From the NCBI GenBank assembly GCA_019455245.1, contig JACFMR010000030.1, positions 1-40,766 of the forward strand: 40,766 nucleotides of DNA. The letters run 5' to 3'. This document shows positions 34,927 to 40,766 of the stretch, piece by piece (within the stretch, counting starts at the first letter, position 1; each line of letters starts with the position of its first letter). The position numbers and the translations under genes were made by a program. The DNA comes from Opitutaceae bacterium. Lineage in GTDB: Bacteria; Verrucomicrobiota; Verrucomicrobiia; Opitutales; Opitutaceae. The notes under the pieces were generated by a model, which was not told the DNA's origin, searched no databases, and was given only the letters and a program-made list of their open reading frames with translations.

Positions 34927-36105
34927 ATGCCATGGCACACCCCTGATCTTATGTCACAACGGCAAGAGTTCGTCCTGTTGGCGCGGCAGCCCGGAGCGGT
35001 ATTTACGCGGCTGTGCGCCCGATACGGCATCAGCCCGAAGACCGGCTACAAGTGGTGCAAACGTTTGGTGGAAGGCGGCGCGTCGGCACTGATGGATCGA
35101 TCGCGCCGTCCGCACACCTCGCCGCGACGCACCTGCGAGCAACTCGAGGATCAGGTGGTGAGGCTCTACCAAGAGACCACCTGGGGCGGACGCAAGCTGC
35201 GCCGCCGTCTGCAGGATCTCGGCCAAGTGCCCGTGCCCGCGGCGAGTACGTGCACGCAGATCCTGCGGCGCCGGGGCTGTCTGACCCGGCGGGACGGTGA
35301 GCCGCACGGGCCGTACAAACGCTTCGAACGCGCCGCGCCCAACGCGCTTTGGCAAATGGACTTCAAGGGGCACTTTGCCACCCAGGCCGGCGCACGCTGT
35401 CATCCGCTTACCGTGCTGGACGACCACAGCCGCTTCAACCTGGTGCTCGAACCCGTGGGTGATGAAACCGGGGCCACGGTGCGTCGCATCCTCCGGGCGA
35501 CGTTCGCCACCTACGGCCTGCCGGAGGCCATCCTGTGTGACAACGGCGAGCCTTGGGGCGCGACCGAGCCGGTGTGTCCGTATACCACGCTGGGCGTCTG
35601 GCTGCTCGAACTGGGCGTGCACGTGCTGCACGGCCGACCCTATCACCCCCAGACCCAAGGCAAGGACGAACGGTTTCACAAAACCCTGAAGCGCGAACTG
35701 ATCAGCCGCCACACGTGGCGTGATCTCACGCATTGTGCCGAGCTGTTCCCGCCTTACCGGCACCGCTACAACTGCGAGCGGCCGCACGATGCGCTCGCTG
35801 GCGATACGCCTGTGCAACACTACCGGCCCAGTCCGCGCAATCTGCCCGCGGCATTGCCCCCGATCGACTACCCCATCGGCACACAGGCTCACCTCGTGCG
35901 CGCCCAGGGGGTGATCACCTTCGGTGGCCAGAGCTGGTATGTCGGCCGCGCATTTGCCGGCAAGCCCGTCGGATTGCGGGCATGCCCGCAATCCGACGGA
36001 CTCTGGCAAGTCTGGTTTGCCCACCACCAACTCGGCGATATCGACCTGCGCACCCCGCGGGAACCCAAACACAAACTGCGCTCCATCTATCCACCCAAGG
36101 CTTAA
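34927..36105 (+). CDS. IS481-family transposase
   Basis: A 392-residue DDE transposase. The N-terminus has a helix-turn-helix (CARYGISPKTGYKWCKRLVE, about residues 32-51). The catalytic core shows Asp145 in LWQMDFKGHF, Asp205 in ILCDNGEPWG and Glu248 in QTQGKDERFHKTLKREL, and the motif YNCERPHDALAGDTPVQHY follows. ATG 34927 (MPWHTPDLMSQRQ) is preferred because relatives begin with MPW and an MS(L/Q)R segment; ATG 34951 is possible. The gene appears intact. Its C-terminal part contains a perfect 34-base palindrome coding for VGLRACPQSDG, where relatives have a shorter, different sequence. Confidence 0.93.
   Translation: MPWHTPDLMSQRQEFVLLARQPGAVFTRLCARYGISPKTGYKWCKRLVEGGASALMDRSRRPHTSPRRTCEQLEDQVVRLYQETTWGGRKLRRRLQDLGQVPVPAASTCTQILRRRGCLTRRDGEPHGPYKRFERAAPNALWQMDFKGHFATQAGARCHPLTVLDDHSRFNLVLEPVGDETGATVRRILRATFATYGLPEAILCDNGEPWGATEPVCPYTTLGVWLLELGVHVLHGRPYHPQTQGKDERFHKTLKRELISRHTWRDLTHCAELFPPYRHRYNCERPHDALAGDTPVQHYRPSPRNLPAALPPIDYPIGTQAHLVRAQGVITFGGQSWYVGRAFAGKPVGLRACPQSDGLWQVWFAHHQLGDIDLRTPREPKHKLRSIYPPKA
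35966..35999. repeat. Perfect 34-base palindrome within the transposase gene
   Basis: Two 17-base arms (35966-35982 and 35983-35999) are exact inverted copies with no spacer. As a result both strands read VGLRACPQSDG. It would form a strong hairpin in RNA or single-stranded DNA. Confidence 0.9.
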
Positions 36106-36154
36106 CAAGTGTTACCCATGTTTCCGAACAACCGTTACCCTTGTCTCCGGTCCA
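36106..36154 (-). repeat. Right terminal inverted repeat of the IS481-family element
   Basis: Inverted partner of 34875-34923. It also holds two copies of the GGAGACAwGGGTAAC-type motif, with single changes (GGAGACAAGGG, GGAAACATGGG). It begins at the base after the transposase stop codon. Confidence 0.85.
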
Positions 36155-36196
36155 AAGAGAGGACAACGCGTTCCACCTTCAACACATCGTTCCAAA

Positions 36197-38083
36197 TCAG
36201 AGCTGAATGGGCAGGCCGATCTCGATGATCTGCATCGGCGGCAGCTGGTAGTAATCGCGCGCCTGCCGGGCGTTGCGACTGAGGAAAGCGTAGAAATGTT
36301 TCTGCCATTCCCACATGCGGGCCTCGCCGCCCGTGATGATCATTTCGCGGTTGAAATAATAGGTGGCCTCGGACGGCTTGAGCGGCACCCCGGCGTCGCG
36401 GATCTGCTCGATGAGCGAAGACACGTCCGGTGATTCCATGTAGCCGTAGTGTGCGATCGCCCGCCAAACGCCTTCACCAATCTCCCGGACCTCGAGGCGC
36501 TCGGCTGCGGACACAAAAGGCAACTCCTCGGTCATGACGCTCAGGAGCACGACCGTTTCCTGCAGGGCCTTGTTGGATTTGACGTGGTGCAGGAGGACCA
36601 AAGGGGTGCCCGTGGGCATGCCGGCCATGAAGACGCCGGTACCGCGCACCCGGACGATGTGCTTGCTCGAGGCGATGTCACGCAGTTCGTGCTCGGTGAT
36701 GCCGTTGGAATAGACCCGGCGGAAGATCTCCTGCTTGCCCAGTTTCCACGTGGACATCACCGCGAGGATGCCGACCGCGATGAACACCGGCAGCCAGCCG
36801 CCGTCGGCGAATTTGTGCAGATTGGCGCTGAAAAACGTGACATCAATGAACAGGAAAAAGGCGCATAGCACGCCCGCCTGCCACCAGCGGAACTTCCATG
36901 ATCGTCGCATGACCAGCAGCAGCACCAACGTGGTCACGATCATGGTCGCCGTCACGGCAATGCCGTAGGCGGCGGCCAGCGCCGAACTGGACTTGAAGCC
37001 GTAGACCGTGGCGATGGAACCGATGGCCAGCACCGTATTGATCAGCGGCAGATAAATCTGCCCGGACAAATCGGCGTTGGTGTGACGAACGGTCAACCGG
37101 GGGAAATAACCCAGTTGGATGGCCTGGCGGATCAGGGAGTAGGCGCCGGAAATCAGCGCCTGGCTGGCGATGATGGCGGCAACAATCGAAAGCCCCAGCA
37201 GGCAGTAGCGCAAAGGACCTTCCGGCGCCAGCGAGAGGAAGGGGTTTTCGACGTGCCCCGCATGCGAAAGCACGTAGGCGCCCTGGCCGAAATAGTTCAA
37301 GGTCAGGCCGGGCAGGACCACGCCATACCAGCTCAGACGGATCGCCCTTTTGCCGAAATGCCCCATGTCGGCGTAAAGCGCCTCCACGCCGGTGATCGCC
37401 AGCACCACCGCGCCCAGGAGCACCCCGGTTTCCGCCGGATGGGTGACGAGCAGATGAATGCCATGCAGGGGATTCAACGCGGACAAAACATAGGGCGCCT
37501 GCACGATGTGCCAAATTCCCAGCAGCCCCAACACGGCAAACCACAGCAGCATGACCGGGCCGAAGATCCCGCCGATGAACTTCGTGCCCCGGTATTGAAA
37601 CGCGAACAGCCCCGCGAGGATCAGGCAGGCGATCGGGACCACCCAATGATCCAAACCGGGCCAGACCAGTTTGAAACCTTCCGAGGCGGAGAGCACGGTG
37701 ATGGCGGGCGTGATGATGGCTTCGCCGCACAACATCGCCGCACCGGTCAGCACCACCACGACACCCAGGGTCAGCCGGCCTTTCGCGTTGCGGTCCAACT
37801 GGCTGAGCGCCAGCAGTGCGAAAATTCCGCCTTCACCGCGGTTGTCGGCCCGCAGCACAAAGACCGTGTATTTGATGCTGACCACCAAAATCAGCGACCA
37901 AAAGACCAGTGATAGCACGCCGAGTACCGCCGTGGCGTGTTCCGCCGGCGGCAGGGCCGCCAGACACTCCCGGATGGTGTAGAGCGGACTGGTGCCGATG
38001 TCGCCGAACACCACGCCAAGCGCGCCCAAGGCGAGGCCGGTTTGGGCCAGTTTGCGCGGATCATTGCCGGTCGGCTGGTGCAT
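36197..38083 (-). CDS. kup: Low-affinity potassium transporter Kup
   Basis: A KUP/HAK/KT-family K+/H+ symporter of the inner membrane. The 628-residue protein starts with LALGALGVVFGDIGTSPLYT, the strongest family signature, and then has about 12 hydrophobic segments to residue 430 (with NRGEGGIFALLAL, GAAMLCGEAIITPAITVLSA and GVEALYADMGHFG). A cytosolic C-terminal domain of about 190 residues follows. Length is normal. ATG 38083 (MHQPTGNDP) was chosen; the upstream extension is basic and overlaps the menB leader. It is convergent with menD across the IS element and divergent from menB. Confidence 0.96.
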   Translation of the reverse strand: MHQPTGNDPRKLAQTGLALGALGVVFGDIGTSPLYTIRECLAALPPAEHATAVLGVLSLVFWSLILVVSIKYTVFVLRADNRGEGGIFALLALSQLDRNAKGRLTLGVVVVLTGAAMLCGEAIITPAITVLSASEGFKLVWPGLDHWVVPIACLILAGLFAFQYRGTKFIGGIFGPVMLLWFAVLGLLGIWHIVQAPYVLSALNPLHGIHLLVTHPAETGVLLGAVVLAITGVEALYADMGHFGKRAIRLSWYGVVLPGLTLNYFGQGAYVLSHAGHVENPFLSLAPEGPLRYCLLGLSIVAAIIASQALISGAYSLIRQAIQLGYFPRLTVRHTNADLSGQIYLPLINTVLAIGSIATVYGFKSSSALAAAYGIAVTATMIVTTLVLLLVMRRSWKFRWWQAGVLCAFFLFIDVTFFSANLHKFADGGWLPVFIAVGILAVMSTWKLGKQEIFRRVYSNGITEHELRDIASSKHIVRVRGTGVFMAGMPTGTPLVLLHHVKSNKALQETVVLLSVMTEELPFVSAAERLEVREIGEGVWRAIAHYGYMESPDVSSLIEQIRDAGVPLKPSEATYYFNREMIITGGEARMWEWQKHFYAFLSRNARQARDYYQLPPMQIIEIGLPIQL

Positions 38084-38128
38084 AGGGCGGCCATCTTGCG
38101 CATTGCGCGCCGCACTCCAAGCAGTTTT

Positions 38129-38164
38129 CCGGTCGCGGCAAAAGGGTTGCGACCGGGCTTTTTT
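38129..38164 (+). terminator. Terminator-like hairpin in the menB leader (possible attenuator)
   Basis: Eight bases pair perfectly (38129-38136 with 38149-38156) and are followed by GC and six T, all on the plus strand. It ends 17 bases before the menB start, leaving no room for a normal promoter after it. The upstream plus-strand space back to the kup start is short, so the hairpin may attenuate menB. Confidence 0.65.
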
Positions 38165-38181
38165 CTCGCTGCGCTGCGCCC

Positions 38182-39015
38182 ATGGCCACCGCATGGCAAT
38201 CCGTCAAAACCTACACCGACATCCTTTACCACAAGGCCGATGGCATCGCGAAGATCACCATCAACCGGCCGGAAAAGCGCAACGCGTTCCGCCCCGAGAC
38301 GGTGGCCCAGATGTTTGAAGCGTTTTGCGACGCCCGCGAGGACCAGTCGATCGGGGTCGTGCTCCTGACCGGCGCCGGTCCGCACACCGACGGCAAATAC
38401 GCGTTCTGCGCCGGCGGCGACCAGAGTGTGCGCGGTCATGCCGGCTATGTGGGCGGCGACGGCGTGCCCCGGCTCAACGTGCTCGATCTGCAGAAACTCA
38501 TCCGCTCCATGCCCAAGGTCGTGATCGCCCTCGTGGCCGGCTACGCCATCGGCGGCGGCCACGTGCTGCATCTGGTGTGCGACCTGACCATCGCGGCCGA
38601 AAACGGCATCTTCGGCCAGGTGGGCCCGAAAATGGGCAGCTTCGACGGCGGTTTCGGTTCCAGTTATCTTGCGAGGATTGTCGGGCAAAAAAAGGCCCGC
38701 GAGATCTGGTTCCTCTGCCGGCAGTACAACGCGCAACAAGCGCTCGAGATGGGCCTCGTCAACGCGGTGGTGCCCGTGGATCAATTGGAGGCGGAAGGGG
38801 TGAAGTGGGGCCGCGAGATCATGCAGCACAGCCCGCTGGCGATCCGTTGTCTCAAGAGTGCGTTCAACGCCGACGTGGACGGGCAGTCCGGTTTGCAGGA
38901 ACTCGCCGGCAACGCCACGCTGCTTTATTACATGAGCGAGGAGGCGAAAGAATTTCACTCCGCCCAGCGCGAAAAGCGCCCACCCGACGCCGGCCGGTTT
39001 CCTTGGTTGCCCTGA
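38182..39015 (+). CDS. menB: 1,4-dihydroxy-2-naphthoyl-CoA synthase
   Basis: A crotonase-fold enzyme that closes the naphthoate ring from o-succinylbenzoyl-CoA. The 277-residue protein has the MenB-type blocks [49 protein letters not shown] and [20 protein letters not shown], and the C-terminal EGRFPWLP-like ending [10 protein letters not shown]. The Gly in [10 protein letters not shown] (not Asp) marks the bicarbonate-dependent type. ATG 38182 is supported by the family N-terminus [15 protein letters not shown]. It stands alone on the plus strand with a terminator-like hairpin ahead; the PEP-CTERM gene ends 10 bases away on the other strand. Confidence 0.96.
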   Translation: MATAWQSVKTYTDILYHKADGIAKITINRPEKRNAFRPETVAQMFEAFCDAREDQSIGVVLLTGAGPHTDGKYAFCAGGDQSVRGHAGYVGGDGVPRLNVLDLQKLIRSMPKVVIALVAGYAIGGGHVLHLVCDLTIAAENGIFGQVGPKMGSFDGGFGSSYLARIVGQKKAREIWFLCRQYNAQQALEMGLVNAVVPVDQLEAEGVKWGREIMQHSPLAIRCLKSAFNADVDGQSGLQELAGNATLLYYMSEEAKEFHSAQREKRPPDAGRFPWLP

Positions 39016-39025
39016 TGCCGTTTGG

Positions 39026-39910
39026 TCAGGCGCGGCGGTTGCGGCGTCGGATGACCTGCCAGCACACCAGACCAAGTCCCGAGAGCAGGAGCGCCCAAGT
39101 GCCCGGTTCGGGCACGAGCGTGAATCCACGGTAAGCGTCCAAGGCGTAGTCAAAGACGAACACCTGATCATTGGCGTAGGCCATGCCCCAGCTCGTTACG
39201 GGGCTTACCAAGCCGGGCAACTGCACTGAACCCAGAAATTCGCCGGTGGCTGCACTGAAGGCCACGACGCGGTTCCCTCCCGTGGTGGTGAACCCCAGCA
39301 GCGCATCCGGTCCGGCGGCATAGGCGATCACGTAGGTGTTCATGAACGTGGTGCCCGCGGCCGTGAAATCCAAAGTGAGCGTGGAGAGCAGTTGGCCGTT
39401 GGTCGCATCGATAACCCGCACCTCATTGCCGCTGTCATAACCGTAGAGGACATTGCGCATCGCATCGAAGGCCGGTGCGGTCTGACCGGAAGGCAGTGTG
39501 CTCAGGGTAACGCCGGTGGGACTGTAGTTGCCGGTAAACAATCCGGCTTCATCCAAGGTGACAATCTTGTAGCCATATTCACCCGTGCCGCCCGCGGCAT
39601 TGTAGCTGACAATCTCCAGGCGGGATTCCACCGCATTGTAATTGATGCTGCGAATATCGATGTTGATGGGTTCGAGGATCTGGACGACCGCACCCGTAGC
39701 GTCCCAGACGATGCCGCCATAGGACGAATTGCCACCCCGGCCGCCATAATATTGCTCATAACCCGGATGCCAGGCGAGGGTCATGGGCGTGGAGCCATCG
39801 ACGCCGCTCAGACTGAGGGTGACGGTTGGGATGCCGGTGGTCAAAAACTGGGCCTGACAGGTCAGTCCTGAGATCAACCCGGCCAACAGGAGCCTGCATG
39901 CCGTTTGCAT
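39026..39910 (-). CDS. PEP-CTERM exported protein (beta-propeller-like)
   Basis: The 294-residue product has a signal peptide (MQTACRLLLAGLISGLTCQA). The body is rich in Gly, Thr and Asp and has repeated strands such as VRVIDATNGQLLSTLTLDF and RVVAFSAATGEFLGSVQL, recalling a WD40/YVTN-type beta-propeller. The C-terminus has the sorting signal VPEPGTWALLLSGLGLVCW followed by the basic tail RRRNRRA. An exosortase should cut this and attach the protein to the cell surface or an exopolysaccharide. ATG 39910 is chosen; GTG 39931 adds seven residues. No exosortase is in the window. Function is unknown. Confidence 0.88.
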   Translation of the reverse strand: MQTACRLLLAGLISGLTCQAQFLTTGIPTVTLSLSGVDGSTPMTLAWHPGYEQYYGGRGGNSSYGGIVWDATGAVVQILEPINIDIRSINYNAVESRLEIVSYNAAGGTGEYGYKIVTLDEAGLFTGNYSPTGVTLSTLPSGQTAPAFDAMRNVLYGYDSGNEVRVIDATNGQLLSTLTLDFTAAGTTFMNTYVIAYAAGPDALLGFTTTGGNRVVAFSAATGEFLGSVQLPGLVSPVTSWGMAYANDQVFVFDYALDAYRGFTLVPEPGTWALLLSGLGLVCWQVIRRRNRRA

Positions 39911-39970
39911 CAGTAGTGATCTTGATAACACTTGGCCGCCGGAGTGCGAGTAAAACCCGTGTGACTGCGT

Positions 39971-40474
39971 TCACCCCTTGCGCGCGGGCGGGGTGTCGGT
40001 GGCCCAGACGACCAGCCAACCGCTCGGCTTGTCCACAAACACCATCGTCGCAGCGGCGGCATCGCCGGGTTCGACATATTCGGCCCGGGCGATCACCGGA
40101 CCGGATCCGTTCGTCGTTGGCCCGCCGGCGGATTCCGGTGGCGGGGTTTGCACGAGAAACAGCAGCGCGACAGCGGCCGCGGCGGCGAGCGGCGGCACAA
40201 TCCACCAACCGGCGTTCGATCGCTTGCTGCGGGCCGCCTCCGTTTTGTCCTGTTGTAGGGCATGTCGTAATTGCCGCCATTCCTGCGCAACGTCGGGCAC
40301 CCGGGCGGCCCGCAACTCTTCCCGCACCTCCCGGGTGAGGTTCCGCAGATCGGCCTGCAGGCTCCGGCAGTCCGGACAGCCCGCGAGGTGCGCCTCCAAC
40401 TTGGCGCGCTCCCCGGCGGTGCCGAGTTGATCGGCTTCACGCAGCAGGAGGGTCTGGCAGTGCCGGCAGTTCAT
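39971..40474 (-). CDS. Putative zinc-finger anti-sigma factor-like membrane protein (167 aa)
   Basis: The N-terminus has CxxC (Cys3, Cys6) and HLAGCPDC (His29, Cys33, Cys36), the HxxxCxxC pattern of the zinc-containing anti-sigma (ZAS) domain. One transmembrane segment follows at about residues 88-107 (WWIVPPLAAAAAVALLFLV), and a short periplasmic tail ends the protein. This fits a single-pass anti-sigma factor for an ECF sigma factor. No sigma gene is visible here; it could lie past the window edge, upstream on the minus strand. The gene follows the truncated hypothetical gene by 21 bases. Confidence 0.8.
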   Translation of the reverse strand: MNCRHCQTLLLREADQLGTAGERAKLEAHLAGCPDCRSLQADLRNLTREVREELRAARVPDVAQEWRQLRHALQQDKTEAARSKRSNAGWWIVPPLAAAAAVALLFLVQTPPPESAGGPTTNGSGPVIARAEYVEPGDAAAATMVFVDKPSGWLVVWATDTPPARKG

Positions 40475-40495
40475 GGCTGGAGCAACATCCGGGGG

Positions 40496-40766
40496 TTACC
40501 ACCGGTGGTCGCGGCGGTCCCGCCGGTCATAGCGATCATTTCGGCCGGGCCGACGGTCGTCGTGTCGGGCGATGTGCCGCGTGGGCCGGGTGTGGTTCAC
40601 CCAGACTTTTTCCATGCGGGTGGTATGGTGCCCCGCCACGTAACGACGGATCGGCCGGTTCCAGGGATCGTAGGTGATGACCCACGTGGGGGCGACCCAC
40701 ACCTGTACCGGGCGTTCAATCCAATAGCCGGGGCCGTTCGAGACGATGACGACCGGACCGGGCGGC
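40496..40766 (-). CDS. Hypothetical protein, 5' end outside window
   Basis: The frame is open to the window edge, so the start is not seen. The visible 89 residues are rich in Pro, Val, Trp and Tyr (GPGYWIERPVQVWVAPTW) and then turn very basic and histidine-rich, ending in Arg-Asp repeats (RNDRYDRRDRRDHRW). Alternating WV/Tyr-Pro patterns are common in small exported proteins, but no signal peptide can be checked. I do not recognise a family. It is probably cotranscribed with the anti-sigma-like gene behind it. Confidence 0.6.
   Translation of the reverse strand, partial: PPGPVVIVSNGPGYWIERPVQVWVAPTWVITYDPWNRPIRRYVAGHHTTRMEKVWVNHTRPTRHIARHDDRRPGRNDRYDRRDRRDHRW

Larger units (their letters stand above)
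34875..36154 (+). mobile_element. IS481-family insertion sequence
   Basis: A 1280-base element with one transposase gene and inverted ends of 49 bases, 42 of 49 identical. The left end stops three bases before the transposase start and the right end begins right after its stop, so the element is very compact. No target-site duplication could be recognised at these limits. Similarity between the flanks seems to continue outside them (see findings), so the true outer edges may lie a little farther out. It sits between the convergent menD and kup genes and breaks neither. Confidence 0.85.

Noticed and set aside
34954..36108. Open frame of 384 codons on the minus strand in the IS element
   Set aside because: Antisense to the transposase. 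The shared peptide VGLRACPQSDG on both strands comes from the palindrome, not from a second gene.
1..40766. CRISPR array, prophage, toxin-antitoxin or restriction system
   Set aside because: No regularly spaced repeats, phage structural genes, nuclease-methylase pairs or small toxin-antitoxin pairs were seen.

Overview
The window looks like chromosomal DNA of a Gram-negative bacterium of the Verrucomicrobiota, most likely near Opitutaceae. This is inferred, not proven. The pointers are high GC throughout, an LptD-type outer-membrane protein, a PEP-CTERM exported protein, a minor-pilin cassette resembling the Verrucomicrobium/Chthoniobacter type, a classical Men menaquinone pathway, and few clear Shine-Dalgarno sites. 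Genes are tightly packed. No gene-free stretch exceeds 300 bases; the longest is about 230 bases, before the ParA-like gene.

Layout. 1-1098: the 3' part of ahcY with a strong terminator, then tRNA-Ser(GCT) on the minus strand. 1169-3944: a hypothetical gene, acylphosphatase, a small membrane protein, and menA. 8701-3941 (minus): a probable transcription unit lptD, rsmB-like, scpA, an 83-residue ORF and trxA; trxA and menA end in overlapping stop codons. 8852-11068: glgB, divergent from lptD. 11539-11078: a GreA/GreB C-terminal-domain-like protein. 11773-14217: a ParA-like ATPase, an unknown protein and a coiled-coil protein in a row. 14330-15439: an exported, probable outer-membrane protein with a terminator. 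21114-15491 (minus): leuB, alaS and an unusually long ispH. 21190-23570: a metallo-beta-lactamase-fold hydrolase, ribD and a RdgB-type nucleotide pyrophosphatase, overlapping. 29904-23744 (minus): a histidine kinase and NarL-type regulator followed by PilV-, PilW- and PilX-like genes. 30028-34726: metG, menF and menD, each overlapping the next by four bases. 34875-36154: a compact IS481-family element. 38083-36197: kup. 38182-39015: menB, with a terminator-like hairpin just ahead of it. 39910-40766 (minus): a PEP-CTERM protein, a zinc-finger anti-sigma-like membrane protein and a truncated unknown gene.

Function. Most genes are housekeeping: methyl cycle (ahcY), leucine, riboflavin and isoprenoid synthesis, aminoacylation, chromosome segregation (scpA), glycogen branching and potassium uptake. 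MenF, MenD, MenB and MenA together cover isochorismate formation, SEPHCHC synthesis, naphthoate ring closure and prenylation, so the cell very probably makes menaquinone by the classical route. The other Men enzymes are not in the window.

The least ordinary parts are the ParA-like three-gene row, the IspH with an unexplained N-terminal region of about 180 residues, the pilin-tip cassette beside a two-component system, the IS element with paired motifs in each end and a perfect 34-base palindrome inside its transposase gene, and the hairpin before menB. No CRISPR array, prophage or defence island was seen.
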